Shown one piece after another: positions 1 to 9,267 of a stretch of DNA of 64,000 nt (positions are counted from its first letter, which is position 1; each line of letters begins with the position of its first letter). The position numbers were made by a program, and so were the translations under genes. The stretch comes from Archaeoglobales archaeon (GTDB lineage: Archaea > Halobacteriota > Archaeoglobi > Archaeoglobales > Archaeoglobaceae): the NCBI GenBank assembly GCA_030055525.1, contig JASFYJ010000002.1, positions 62,001 through 126,000 on the forward strand. The letters are read 5' to 3'. Under the pieces are notes generated by a model. It was given only the letters and a program-made list of their open reading frames with translations. It did no database searches and was not told the DNA's origin.

Positions 1-573
1 CAAGGCCATAGCGTTGATAGCCAAATTCTCTTCTCCATCCAAATTGACTTCCGAATTTGTGAGGCTTAAAATGTCAACGTAAATTTCCCATACAGGATAG
101 AAGCTTATAAAATCCACGATCTCTCCGTCTTCAGCTTCTATGGCTATTTCTGGATCTTCAGCTAAGTTTCCTGTTATATACTCCCCAATCTCAACATCGT
201 TTATACTCAGAAAATAGTAAATTTCGTTGATTAGGGCAGACATTTTAAAAACCGCTTCAGCAATTGAGCTCAAATCGTCTGAATTTTTAAATTTTTCAAA
301 CTCCTCAGGCATTGCTTGTGCTAAGAAGCTTCTTTCAAAATCATCAAATTTTAAACTATTTCTTAGCAGCTCTCTAATTATATTTGTATATCTTCTCCAC
401 TTCTCAGCTTCCTCTCCACTTAACTCGCTAAGCTTTACAATTTTTAGCTTTCTCTCTTCAATTTCCCACTCTATAGCTCCTCTAAATTCAACCTTTACGT
501 TTGAGTCAATCAATTTGGCAACCATGTTTGCTGCAACATCTTTGTCAAAGTATTTACCTAGCTTAAGCCACAT
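1..573 (-). CDS. Hypothetical protein, C-terminal part cut by window edge
   Basis: The minus strand is open from an ATG at 573 to the window edge, giving 191 codons with no stop. The product begins MWLKLGKYFDKDVAAN and is acidic, rich in Glu and Lys, with no visible signal peptide, membrane segment or metal motif. It is probably a soluble cytoplasmic protein. I do not recognise the family. The plus-strand open frame across the same interval is a low-complexity Ser/Leu/Phe shadow. The gene is divergent from the aminotransferase at 647, with about 70 bases between the start codons for both promoters. Confidence 0.72.
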   Translation of the reverse strand, partial: MWLKLGKYFDKDVAANMVAKLIDSNVKVEFRGAIEWEIEERKLKIVKLSELSGEEAEKWRRYTNIIRELLRNSLKFDDFERSFLAQAMPEEFEKFKNSDDLSSIAEAVFKMSALINEIYYFLSINDVEIGEYITGNLAEDPEIAIEAEDGEIVDFISFYPVWEIYVDILSLTNSEVNLDGEENLAINAMAL

Positions 574-646
574 TCCTATGTATTGATCTTCACAACTAAA
601 TTACCTTTTCGGAAGGATTGATAAAGCGCCTTGGAACTTTCAAACT

Positions 647-1816
647 ATGTTTGAGCTATCAGAAAGATTGACCAAACTACCCCCCTACCTGTTTGCAGAG
701 ATAGATTTGATGAAGAAAAAGAAGCTTTCCGAAGGTATGAAAGTAATAGATCTCGGTATAGGTGATCCGGACCTTCCAACACCGAACCATATAGTAGAAG
801 CAATGAAAAAAGCTGTTGAAAAAGTGGAGAGGCAGAAGTATCCGAGCTACGAAGGTATGTACGAATTCAGACAGGCGGTATCAGAATTCTATATGAGAAG
901 AAAAAAGGTCAAACTTGATCCAGAAAAAGAAGTGATCTCACTTATAGGTTCAAAAGAGGGTATAGCGCATCTACCATTAGCATTTTTGAATCCTGGTGAC
1001 GTAGTTTTAGTTCCAGATCCCGGATATCCCGTATATCACGCAGGAACAATACTTGCCGGCGGAAGACCTTACCATTTTCCACTGAAGGATGAAAATGAAT
1101 TTCAGCCAGATTTTGAAAGCATTCCGGATGAAATTGTAAAAAAAGCAAAAATTATGTTTCTGAACTATCCGAACAATCCTACAGCTGCTATTATTGAGAA
1201 GGAAAAGATAAAGGAGGCCATAGATTTCTGCATAGATAACAAGATAATTCTTGCACACGATGCAGCATACAGCGAAATAACTTTTGATGACTACAAAGCA
1301 CCAAGTTTTTTAGAGTTTGATAGAGCTTTTGAAGTTACAATTGAGTTCAACTCGTTATCTAAGACTTATAACATGACCGGCTGGCGTATTGGATTCGCTT
1401 GCGGCAACTCAGAAATCTTAAGAGGTTTGCTAAAGGTAAAAACGAACATAGATAGCGGTGTGTTTGAAGCTATCCAAGAAGCTGCAATTGCAGCTTTGAG
1501 GGGTAGTGATGAAGTTATCGAGAAAAACTGCAAGATCTTTGCTGAAAGAAGAGATGTTCTTGTAAAAGGTTTGAAAGAAGCTGGCTTTGAAGTTAAAAAG
1601 CCAAAAGGAACCTTCTACGTTTGGTGCAAGGTGGGTATGAATAGTGTAGAATTTGTAAAGATGATGCTTAACAAAACGGGAGTTCTTTGTACGCCAGGAA
1701 TAGGTTTTGGAGAATATGGAGAAGGTTATGTAAGGTTCGCGTTAACTAAAAGTGTTAGCGAGGTGGAGGAAGCGATTAAAAGAATAAAAGAGTTTGCGAA
1801 AACTTTATCTCGGTAA
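647..1816 (+). CDS. dapL: LL-diaminopimelate aminotransferase-type class I/II aminotransferase
   Basis: A fold-type I PLP aminotransferase of 389 residues. Visible motifs are the N-terminal IDLGIGDPDLPTP, the substrate-loop FLNYPNNPTAA, the HDAAYSEITF aspartate region, the Schiff-base lysine in FNSLSKTYNMTGWR (around residue 240), and the C-terminal phosphate-binding YVRFAL. These fit the archaeal/bacterial DapL group, which converts tetrahydrodipicolinate to LL-diaminopimelate for lysine synthesis. The presence of dapB at 26572 in the same window supports this over a generic aspartate or alanine aminotransferase role. The length is typical. The substrate assignment is by family resemblance, so another 2-oxo-acid substrate is possible. 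Confidence 0.8.
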   Translation: MFELSERLTKLPPYLFAEIDLMKKKKLSEGMKVIDLGIGDPDLPTPNHIVEAMKKAVEKVERQKYPSYEGMYEFRQAVSEFYMRRKKVKLDPEKEVISLIGSKEGIAHLPLAFLNPGDVVLVPDPGYPVYHAGTILAGGRPYHFPLKDENEFQPDFESIPDEIVKKAKIMFLNYPNNPTAAIIEKEKIKEAIDFCIDNKIILAHDAAYSEITFDDYKAPSFLEFDRAFEVTIEFNSLSKTYNMTGWRIGFACGNSEILRGLLKVKTNIDSGVFEAIQEAAIAALRGSDEVIEKNCKIFAERRDVLVKGLKEAGFEVKKPKGTFYVWCKVGMNSVEFVKMMLNKTGVLCTPGIGFGEYGEGYVRFALTKSVSEVEEAIKRIKEFAKTLSR

Positions 1817-1833
1817 TATTTTTATTATCATTC

Positions 1834-3984
1834 ATGCAATTACAGCCAGAGAGGATATTAAGTTCCGAAGAGGGCTTGGATCGCTCTTGCCAATCGTCAA
1901 AAGGTGATTTAGTAGAGTTTGTAAAAGATGGAAAAATTTATGTGTACTCGTTAGAAAATATTTGCGAATCAATAAGAAACCTATACTCTGAATTTTGGGA
2001 TTCCGAAGTTGGTTACGTATTTACTCTGGGCTCAAAAATCTTTTTGGCCAATAAAAAATCTACGAAGATCTTTGGAAACATCGAAGGGAGGGACTTTAGA
2101 GAAGTTTTTGGATTCGAAGTTTCTGAAGGTAGAAAGTTGGCTGGTAATCTACTTATAATGTGTAGGAAGATATCAACTATACCAGAAATTTTTGAGGTCT
2201 CTCTGATAGATCTTGGATTAAATTTAGAATATTTAATGTCAAAAGCTGATATGTATAGAATGGTGGTAGAGAACTCATTCGATGCGATACTGCAGATAGA
2301 TATAAACAGAAAAATAACGTACGCAAATCCGGCAGTCAGACTTTTTGGTTATTCTCAGGAACAACTCATAGGAAAAAATATTTACGATTTTATAGACCCA
2401 AGTTGTCATGAAAAAGTTTCGAAGTCCATTGAAAACAGTATCGAAACCAGCAAGCCAAAAAGGATAGAAATAGAGATAAGAGACGCAAAGGGGAACAATA
2501 GAGTAGTTGAAGTTGTAGTCTCGGTCGTTAGAAATTCCAAGGGGGAAGTTTCTGGAGGAGTTTTGGTTTTAAGAGACGTTACAGAACGGACAGCACTTCT
2601 TGAAAAGCTTAAAAGAACAACAAAACTCTACGAAACTTTACTGGAATTCTCTCCAGAATTTATAGTTCTTGTCGATTTGAACGGAAAAATAATCTACGCA
2701 AACAAAGCTTTCAGAGAAATTGCCAGAGATTATGAGAATAAAAAAATTTACGATTACGTAAGTGAAGAAGAGCTTGAAAAAGTGACAAACCTACTATCCT
2801 ATGCTTTAGAAACTGGAGAACCTTTCAGAGATATCTTTAGAGTAAAAATAGATGAAAGAGAAATGGTACTCGAAGTTTCTGGAAAGTTTGCATACGACGA
2901 GTTGGGCAGGCCACTTTATGCAGTAATAATTACAAGGGATATCTCCGAAAGAGTAAAACTTGAAAGTAAGCTAAATGAAAGGGAGGAACTTTACAAGACA
3001 CTTGCTGAACTTTCACATACAATTATTTTAATAGTACAAGATAATAAAATAGTTTACGCAAACAAGAGAGCTGAGGAAGTTTTAGGATATACGGCAGATG
3101 ATGTGAACAAACTTGAGCATCCTTACAACATTGTACATCCTGAACACAGAGATTTCGTAAAAAGTATGCTGCAAAAAAGGCTTGCTGGAGAAAAAGTGCC
3201 GGAAAGTTACGAAATAAAGATTTTGGCAAAAGATGGTAGCGTAAAATGGATGAAAGTGCTCGCAAAATTGATAGATTTCCGTGGTAAACCAGCGATTTTT
3301 GCGAATTTGGCAGATATTACAGACATAAAGGAAAATGAGGAAAGGTTAAAGAATTTTGTTGAACTTCTGAAAGTTGCAAACAGTGTTAGCAGGATAATAA
3401 GCACTGAAAAGAGTGAATTTGGATTGTTAACTAAACCGGCGAAAATATTCGAAAAGATAGGGAAAGTTGCTGTTTTCAGTGGAGATGCCCTTACACCAAT
3501 TCGCATAAGTGCGGAGATGAACCTTAAAAAAGCCTATGAAGTTGCAAAAGTTTCTCTTGAATACAAAAAGATATCTACAGCCATAAACGACAAGTTCTAC
3601 GTAGCTATACCCGTCTTGGGCAAAAGTCCCAACGTTATGGTGATCGAATCAGAAAGAAGTTTTGATGATGAGGAGATTGGTTTATTCGATACGATATCAA
3701 AAGATATGTCTATAGCTATGAAAGCGCTTTTCGATGAAAAAATAAGGGAAAATGTTTTAAAAGTAATTATGCAAAACCTCGAACATTTTGAATCACTTGC
3801 GGATAAACTTAGAAATCCGCTTGCAATAATTATGGGACTTCTCGAAGTAAGGGAAGAGGTTAACTTCGAGAGGATCTTAAATGAAATTGAAGCCCAGGCT
3901 ACAAAAATCGAAAAAATACTTGATGAATTAAGGATGAGAGAGATCTTAACTTACGAGATGAAGAAGATGCTCGAAGGATCTTAA
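1834..3984 (+). CDS. Multi-PAS sensor protein with degenerate HisKA-like end and no kinase ATPase domain
   Basis: 716 residues, starting 18 bases after the aminotransferase and probably cotranscribed with it. An N-terminal segment (1-135) of unknown type is followed by three PAS domains at about 140-255, 260-375 and 380-500, recognisable from repeats such as ITYANPAVRLFGYS and IVYANKRAEEVLGY. A GAF-like stretch follows at about 515-640. The last 70 residues resemble the dimerisation helices of a histidine kinase (LADKLRNPLAII), but the position normally holding the phospho-accepting His is Asp657, and no HATPase (N, G1 or G2 box) follows. It is predicted cytoplasmic, with no membrane helix. 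It probably senses a ligand or redox state and signals by protein contact rather than by autophosphorylation. Confidence 0.8.
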   Translation: MQLQPERILSSEEGLDRSCQSSKGDLVEFVKDGKIYVYSLENICESIRNLYSEFWDSEVGYVFTLGSKIFLANKKSTKIFGNIEGRDFREVFGFEVSEGRKLAGNLLIMCRKISTIPEIFEVSLIDLGLNLEYLMSKADMYRMVVENSFDAILQIDINRKITYANPAVRLFGYSQEQLIGKNIYDFIDPSCHEKVSKSIENSIETSKPKRIEIEIRDAKGNNRVVEVVVSVVRNSKGEVSGGVLVLRDVTERTALLEKLKRTTKLYETLLEFSPEFIVLVDLNGKIIYANKAFREIARDYENKKIYDYVSEEELEKVTNLLSYALETGEPFRDIFRVKIDEREMVLEVSGKFAYDELGRPLYAVIITRDISERVKLESKLNEREELYKTLAELSHTIILIVQDNKIVYANKRAEEVLGYTADDVNKLEHPYNIVHPEHRDFVKSMLQKRLAGEKVPESYEIKILAKDGSVKWMKVLAKLIDFRGKPAIFANLADITDIKENEERLKNFVELLKVANSVSRIISTEKSEFGLLTKPAKIFEKIGKVAVFSGDALTPIRISAEMNLKKAYEVAKVSLEYKKISTAINDKFYVAIPVLGKSPNVMVIESERSFDDEEIGLFDTISKDMSIAMKALFDEKIRENVLKVIMQNLEHFESLADKLRNPLAIIMGLLEVREEVNFERILNEIEAQATKIEKILDELRMREILTYEMKKMLEGS

Positions 3985-3990
3985 ACTTGG

Positions 3991-5352
3991 TTATTTTTTA
4001 AAGAAACTTTTTAAAACTCCAAATACTGTAGAGATGTTGCCTTTTTTCAGTTCTCTTAAAATAAACTTGGGTCTCAGATAAAATCTCAAGTAACAGTACT
4101 TAAGAAGTTTCGCAATTTCTTTAGAATTCAAGTATAAGTTCTTTATTACTGGCTTTCCAGCAGTATAATCGTCAAAGTTTTCGCTGATTAGCAGGTTCTC
4201 TTTCTTTGCCAGTTCAAATATTTCTGTTCCAGGGTAAGGTGTAAGTACTGAAAATTGTGCATAATCCGGATCCAGTTTTATTGCAAGTTTCAAAGTTTTC
4301 ATGATCTCTTCTTTTGTTTCTATAGGTGCACCGATTATAAAAGAACATATGGTAGATATACCGACCTTCTTTGCCAGTTTAACGGCTTTAATAGCTTCTT
4401 CTATTTTTAAATTTTTTCTATAATAATCAAGTATTCTATTGCTTGCAGCTTCAACACCGAAATAGATTGCGCTGCATCCAGCATCTTTCATCTTTCGCAG
4501 AATTTCCTCATCAACGTTATTTACGCGAGAAGAGCAACTCCATTTTATGTCTAGATTTCTCTTTTTAATCTCGTCGCAGATCTCCTCGACCCGTCTTCTA
4601 CTAAGGGTGAAGTTATCATCGCTGAATGCGATATGCTTAGCTTTAAAATCGCTGCAGAGCCACTCTATCTCATCTACAACATTTTTAGCACTCCTAGCCC
4701 TAAACTTTTTACCCATGAAAGCCGAAGAAGAGCAATAACTGCAGCTGAATGGGCATCCGCGGGAAGAAATTAATGGAAAATGTTTCAATCTTTTGCCAAG
4801 AACGGTATATTTATCTAGAGGCATGAGATCATAGGCGGGATAAGGCAAGGAATCTAGATCTTCAATAAAACTTGGAGGTTGATTTTGAAAAATTTTACCA
4901 TTTTTCTTCCACACTACACCCTCAACACCTTCCAAACTTTTACCGGATTCAACTTTTTCTGCTACTTCAACTATCGTTTTTTCTCCCTCTCCGATACAAA
5001 CAGCATCCACAAAATCTTTTCCTATTGCATCGAAAGGTCTGAAAGAAACATGAACTCCGCCAAGGATTACAAAAATGTTTGGAAGAGCACTCTTTATTCT
5101 TTTTGCATAATTCAAAGCAGCGCTGAAGGTAGGAGTAGTAGAAGTTATACCTACTAGGAAAGAATCTTTCAATTTGCTGATTAGTTTTTCAAAAGTTAAA
5201 TTCTCAACTAGATCATCTATTATCCTAACTTTAAAACCAGCGTTTCTAAGCACAGCTGCTAAATAACCTAAACCCAAAGGCGGGGTAGATATATCTAGTC
5301 TTTTTACAACCTCCACATTTGCGTTGGGGTTAATGAGAGTTACATAGCTCAT
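3991..5352 (-). CDS. B12-binding domain radical SAM protein
   Basis: 453 residues. The N-terminal 130 residues form a cobalamin-binding-type Rossmann domain (STPPLGLGYLAAVLRNAG, later ILGGVHVSF). The radical SAM core follows, with the 4Fe-4S motif CPFSCSYC near residue 200 and the downstream VEAASNRILDYYRK and FIIGAPIETKEE segments typical of this class. Members methylate unactivated carbons or rearrange carbon skeletons; the substrate cannot be read from the sequence. The start overlaps the end of the upstream radical SAM/SPASM gene by 23 bases, so the two are cotranscribed and may act on the same substrate. Confidence 0.82.
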   Translation of the reverse strand: MSYVTLINPNANVEVVKRLDISTPPLGLGYLAAVLRNAGFKVRIIDDLVENLTFEKLISKLKDSFLVGITSTTPTFSAALNYAKRIKSALPNIFVILGGVHVSFRPFDAIGKDFVDAVCIGEGEKTIVEVAEKVESGKSLEGVEGVVWKKNGKIFQNQPPSFIEDLDSLPYPAYDLMPLDKYTVLGKRLKHFPLISSRGCPFSCSYCSSSAFMGKKFRARSAKNVVDEIEWLCSDFKAKHIAFSDDNFTLSRRRVEEICDEIKKRNLDIKWSCSSRVNNVDEEILRKMKDAGCSAIYFGVEAASNRILDYYRKNLKIEEAIKAVKLAKKVGISTICSFIIGAPIETKEEIMKTLKLAIKLDPDYAQFSVLTPYPGTEIFELAKKENLLISENFDDYTAGKPVIKNLYLNSKEIAKLLKYCYLRFYLRPKFILRELKKGNISTVFGVLKSFFKK

Positions 5353-6754
5353 AGCTAGCTTTTAAATAATTCCAGACCTCTTCATTCCTTATACATCCCG
5401 GATCGGGCTTTAGGTAATCTCCAAAGTAGTTGTAGGCCCTCGCTCTGCAACCTCCACAAACATATCTATAACTACAACTGCCACATCTCTCTATTATGTC
5501 TTTGTTTCTAAGGTCTTCAAATACGTGGTTGTGAAGCCATAGATCCTCTAGATCGTCATGTCGTACATTACCGACAACCAATGGAAAGAATACACATGGC
5601 TGTATATCCCCATTGGCCTTTATTGCAAAATAGAATCTTCCGGCTCCACATCCTCCTATGAATTCAGCAAGTTGATTTATCCCTCTTCTAGTGTTAACAT
5701 TGTAGAAGTGGGTTGGGACAAAAGATGCTTGATTTTGTAAAGCAACCCTCGCAAATTGCGGGGCTGTAGATAGTAAACTAACTTTCGAATTCATGTTCTG
5801 GCTGCATAAGAATTTAAGCAACTTCTCTCTCTCTTGAGGAGATAGTTCAGCTTCTATTATGTTTCTACCTCTTCCACTCGGTATGAAGTTGTAGTGCATA
5901 AACCAATTAACGCCTAGTTTTTCACAAAGCTCTATAACTTTTTCGACATCGGCGTAGTTATATTTAGTTACGGTCATCGAAACGTTTACGAAGAATCCAC
6001 ATTTTACAGCATTTTTTATACCCTCTACAGTTCTATCGAACGCTCCCTTAATACCTCTAAAACTATCGTGAGTCTCCCCAATACCATCAAGGCTTATTTG
6101 GACGTAATTTACTCCACTATCCTTCATTTTCCTAGCATTTTCTTCATTTATTAATGTTCCGTTTGTCGCTAAAGCTACATAAATTCCCTTATCTGCGGCA
6201 TACTTTGTTATTTCAAAAATGTCTTTCCTTAGCAAAGGTTCCCCGCCGGAAAAGGCTATCACAACTACTCCAAGTTTTTCAAGTTTATCAACAACATCCA
6301 ACACTTCTTCAGTACTCAGTTCATCATCCAAAGGTTTTCCGGCTGTAGCGTAGCAATGTTTGCACTTCAAATTACATGCGTAAGTTATATCCCAGACAAC
6401 TTGAAACGGTGCTCCCGGAACGAAGGGCCTTCTAACACCGAAGTTCGCTATACCTTTCAGGACGTTTGCTAAACCTCTTCTCCAGTATGCATCTCTGAAT
6501 TTTTCTTTCATCTCTTCAAAAGTGACGTTAAAAGTTTTGCAGCCATTTTCAAGTATGGGTTTAACGATCTTTGCAGCAAGCTTGCAACTTCTACATGCAT
6601 CACTTCTATACCCTAAAGCGATCTCCAGCGCAACTTCAGTCCTGTTTTTGCCACATTTTTCGCAATATGATGTAGTGAACTTTAAGCTCTCTTTTGTAAG
6701 AAGATTGTTGGCAAAAACTGTAAAGAATGATAACTTGTCGAACACATTCTTCAC
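5330..6754 (-). CDS. Radical SAM/SPASM domain protein with N-terminal Cys-rich extension
   Basis: 474 residues. The N-terminus carries two pairs of cysteines (CEKCGKN and CRSCKLA, residues about 31-57), a possible zinc or Fe-S knuckle. The radical SAM core begins at the CNLKCKHC cluster motif (about 128-135), with FSGGEPLLRKDIF and VQISLDG following. A C-terminal SPASM region holds further cysteines (GGCGAGR, QPCVFFP, CGSCSYRYVCGGCRARA) for auxiliary clusters. Related proteins modify peptides or haem and tungstopterin-type cofactors. I see no obvious precursor peptide beside it. It is first in a two-gene operon with the B12-radical SAM gene and divergent from the tatA-like gene. Confidence 0.83.
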   Translation of the reverse strand: MKNVFDKLSFFTVFANNLLTKESLKFTTSYCEKCGKNRTEVALEIALGYRSDACRSCKLAAKIVKPILENGCKTFNVTFEEMKEKFRDAYWRRGLANVLKGIANFGVRRPFVPGAPFQVVWDITYACNLKCKHCYATAGKPLDDELSTEEVLDVVDKLEKLGVVVIAFSGGEPLLRKDIFEITKYAADKGIYVALATNGTLINEENARKMKDSGVNYVQISLDGIGETHDSFRGIKGAFDRTVEGIKNAVKCGFFVNVSMTVTKYNYADVEKVIELCEKLGVNWFMHYNFIPSGRGRNIIEAELSPQEREKLLKFLCSQNMNSKVSLLSTAPQFARVALQNQASFVPTHFYNVNTRRGINQLAEFIGGCGAGRFYFAIKANGDIQPCVFFPLVVGNVRHDDLEDLWLHNHVFEDLRNKDIIERCGSCSYRYVCGGCRARAYNYFGDYLKPDPGCIRNEEVWNYLKASYELCNSH

Positions 6755-6846
6755 CTCCAGTTAGTAGTTGTAATTTACTCACAAAAACATAAATATTTTT
6801 CGGCAATTACTGAAAGATTTTTATCTTTAGGGTACAACTTCCCTCC

Positions 6847-7077
6847 GTGATTGGTTGGGGAGAGTTCATACTTATCTTATTACTAACTTTGATCTTCTTG
6901 GGTCCGGAAAAGATTACTGAATTTGCAAGAGAACTTGGAAAGCTTTATGCAGAATACAAGAAAGCAAAGAGGATGATTGAACTCGAAGTTCTGTATGGTG
7001 AGAAGATTAAGGAGGATATTGAGGAAAAATATTCAGAATTTAAGATTGAAAGTTCTTCAAAAGGTCCTCTTCAGTAA
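6847..7077 (+). CDS. tatA: TatA/TatB-like twin-arginine translocase subunit
   Basis: 76 residues from a GTG start. There is one N-terminal membrane helix (residues about 5-20), then the hallmark FLGPEKITEFARELGKL hinge with the conserved Phe-Gly/Leu-Gly-Pro turn and an amphipathic helix, and finally a charged tail. This is the plan of TatA/E or TatB components that form the pore for folded, cofactor-bearing proteins. A Tat-type signal (SRRDFLK) is present on the polyamine-binding protein at 56152-57321. The 3' end overlaps the convergent ZPR1-like gene by 38 bases. No tatC is in the window. Confidence 0.8.
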   Translation: MIGWGEFILILLLTLIFLGPEKITEFARELGKLYAEYKKAKRMIELEVLYGEKIKEDIEEKYSEFKIESSSKGPLQ

Positions 7078-7627
7078 GATTTGTCAATTCAAGTACTGTA
7101 AGACCGACTTTTAGCTTTTTTGCCTCTTCTTCTCCAATCACTTCCATAAAAGCCTCTTCACTTAAAATAGCACTGTTTCCAAACGGATCCTCAAGAACTA
7201 AAGTCAATTCGTCTTTTCCTTCCATGGTATTTCTTATTTTTTCCAATATTATTTCGCACCTTTTTACCTTTTCTTTGTCGTCGCTGTTCCATCTCATTGC
7301 AGTCCTTACCATGTTTTCTACTCTAAAAAGTACTCCCTCGAGGTTAGTTATATATGCCTGGCTAGCAGGTCCCGGTTCTATATCTACACCGATCTCTGGA
7401 ATCCTTATGGTTCCAGAAGTCGATCTGACAACCTTCGTAAATAAATTACTGCCATTTATCTTTATTTTAAACCTTACCGGTTTTTTTATATCTGTAATTA
7501 TTGAGTCGGAATGCTTAAAACCACAACTGCAAAAGACTGAAGTGAGTAACACCTTTCCAAAAAATGGAACATCATAGCTTGCGATGTTGATTTTAAGCTC
7601 TCCGCCACAAATCGGACAGGGTATCAT
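7040..7627 (-). CDS. ZPR1-related zinc-finger protein
   Basis: 195 residues. A zinc ribbon is formed by CPICGG (residues 4-9) and CSCGF (33-37), followed by the ZPR1-type beta domain (PEIGVDIEPGPASQAYITNLEGVL) that is characteristic of this family. In eukaryotes ZPR1 binds elongation factor 1A and acts in its folding. The single-domain archaeal homologues are thought to be related, but their role is less certain. The ATG overlaps the sepF stop by four bases (ATGA), so it is translationally coupled to sepF. Confidence 0.82.
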   Translation of the reverse strand: MIPCPICGGELKINIASYDVPFFGKVLLTSVFCSCGFKHSDSIITDIKKPVRFKIKINGSNLFTKVVRSTSGTIRIPEIGVDIEPGPASQAYITNLEGVLFRVENMVRTAMRWNSDDKEKVKRCEIILEKIRNTMEGKDELTLVLEDPFGNSAILSEEAFMEVIGEEEAKKLKVGLTVLELTNLTEEDLLKNFQS

Positions 7628-7989
7628 CTGATTCCACGAATCTTATTTCGATCTATCTTGATGCCTGTCGGAGTTACAACCACGTAGTCCTCTCCTATCC
7701 CTACTATATCCCCTTTTACATCTTCAGCCAATTGCTTTAAATCCTTGAGTACCCTGTCAAGGGTTAGTTTGTCATGTTTTATAAAAGCTACATCAGCTAT
7801 CACTATGTTTCCGTCGTATATCTCCCTCTTTATTTCAGGGATCTCGCTTAATCCTGTCACCTCGGCCACCTTGATATACATTTCAGCCTCTTCGGAAACT
7901 TCAGCTTCATAAGCACTTAAATCGATTTCTTCAAACTCTTCTACAGGCACTTTTTCCGATCTACCGAGCAGCTTATCTATTATACCCAT
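7624..7989 (-). CDS. sepF: Archaeal cell division protein SepF
   Basis: 121 residues. An amphipathic N-terminal membrane-targeting helix (MGIIDKLLGRSE) and an acidic linker are followed by the compact alpha/beta SepF domain from about residue 37 (YIKVAEVTGL to YVVVTPTGIKI). Archaeal SepF anchors FtsZ rings to the membrane. The start is supported by a GGTGA ribosome site four bases upstream of the ATG. It is followed by the coupled ZPR1-like gene. No ftsZ is in the window. Confidence 0.85.
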   Translation of the reverse strand: MGIIDKLLGRSEKVPVEEFEEIDLSAYEAEVSEEAEMYIKVAEVTGLSEIPEIKREIYDGNIVIADVAFIKHDKLTLDRVLKDLKQLAEDVKGDIVGIGEDYVVVTPTGIKIDRNKIRGIR

Positions 7990-8038
7990 ACTTTCACCTT
8001 TAGAAGGTTATGCGATTGTATTTAAAAATTTTAGTACA

Positions 8039-9184
8039 TCAGAACTTTATTTTTCCAGCCAAAAATCTCGCTATTACCATCCTCTGAATCTCGCTCGTCC
8101 CTTCGTATATCGTTCCAGCTCTTGCATCTCTGAAGAATCTTTCAACTTCGCTCTCTTTGGAATATCCATAACCTCCAAATATTTGGACCGCTTCATAAGT
8201 AACTTTAACAGCGGTTTCACTCGCATAAAGCTTAGCTGCTGAACTTAGCGCTGGGTTAGCTTCACCCTTATCCACAAGCCACGCAGCTTTATATACAAGA
8301 AGTTTTGCTGCTTCAATTGATGTAAACATGTCTGCCAACTTAAATTGTATTGCTTGATGATCTATTAAAGCTCTTCCAAAAGTTTTTCTTTGTTTTGCAT
8401 AGTTTAAAGCTCTTTCATATGCTCCTTCAGCCATTCCTAATTGTGCTGCAGCTACGCCTATTCTGCTTTCATTAAAAAACCTCATAAGTTGGTAAAAACC
8501 TGCATTTTCAGTGCCTACAAGATTATTTTCAGGTACAAAAAGGTTTTTAAAGAACAGTTCTGCTGTATCATGGCAATTTAGTCCCATTTTCTTTATTGGT
8601 CTTGCTTCAAAACCATCCCACTCTTTTTCAACGACAAAAGCGCTTATACCTTTATAGCCAAGCTCGGGGTTAGTCTTAGCAAGTACAACTACCCACTCAG
8701 AAATGCTACCGTTGGTTATGAAAGTTTTACTTCCGTTTATTATCCAACCTCCATCTGTTTTTTCAGCTCTCGTTTTCATTGCTGCAACATCACTTCCGGC
8801 ATCAGGCTCGGTAATGGCTATTGCAGAGGGTGTCTTACCACTTGTCACCCTTGTTAGATACCTCTCCTTCTGCTCATCACTGCCGAAGTACTTTATCATT
8901 GGACAGCCAAGAGATGCTGTAGCAATAGCTGAACCTACACTACTATCTGCTCTGCAAAATTCTTCCGTTATTATTACACAACTAACCAGATCAAGGTTCG
9001 ACCCTCCATAATTCTCAGGTATATCTGGTGCTACGTATCCGAGTTTTGCAGCTTTTTTTAGGATATCCCACGGGTAGATAGCTTTTTCGTCGTAGTATTT
9101 CGCATTGGGTGTAATCTCCTTTTCGGCAAATTCTCTTACAGCTTGTCTCAGTATCCTTTGATCTTCGCTTAGTTCAAAATTCAT
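8039..9184 (-). CDS. Acyl-CoA dehydrogenase
   Basis: 381 residues, the standard length of the FAD-dependent acyl-CoA dehydrogenase family. Diagnostic segments are the N-terminal helical domain, the FAD-binding AITEPDAGSD (about 131-140), FITNGS, and the C-terminal QIFGGYGYSKESEVERFFRDAR with the catalytic-base Glu in TIYEGTSEIQR. It oxidises acyl-CoA to enoyl-CoA and passes electrons to ETF. Chain-length specificity is not readable. Beta-oxidation is common in Archaeoglobales, and the product propionyl-CoA could feed the carboxyl-transfer genes at 14.5-17.9 kb. It is a single-gene unit between sepF and gltX. Confidence 0.88.
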   Translation of the reverse strand: MNFELSEDQRILRQAVREFAEKEITPNAKYYDEKAIYPWDILKKAAKLGYVAPDIPENYGGSNLDLVSCVIITEEFCRADSSVGSAIATASLGCPMIKYFGSDEQKERYLTRVTSGKTPSAIAITEPDAGSDVAAMKTRAEKTDGGWIINGSKTFITNGSISEWVVVLAKTNPELGYKGISAFVVEKEWDGFEARPIKKMGLNCHDTAELFFKNLFVPENNLVGTENAGFYQLMRFFNESRIGVAAAQLGMAEGAYERALNYAKQRKTFGRALIDHQAIQFKLADMFTSIEAAKLLVYKAAWLVDKGEANPALSSAAKLYASETAVKVTYEAVQIFGGYGYSKESEVERFFRDARAGTIYEGTSEIQRMVIARFLAGKIKF

Positions 9185-9267
9185 AAAAGTAATTTTCTAC
9201 AATAATTTAAAATTTACTGTTTTCGGTTACGTGAATTGTTTATAAACAGCGTATCCTATGTGCAAAG

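Noticed and set aside
227-586. Plus-strand open frame of 119 codons at the left edge
   Set aside because: The minus strand has a better, uninterrupted frame with balanced charged composition running off the edge. The plus frame is a Ser/Leu/Phe-rich mirror of it.
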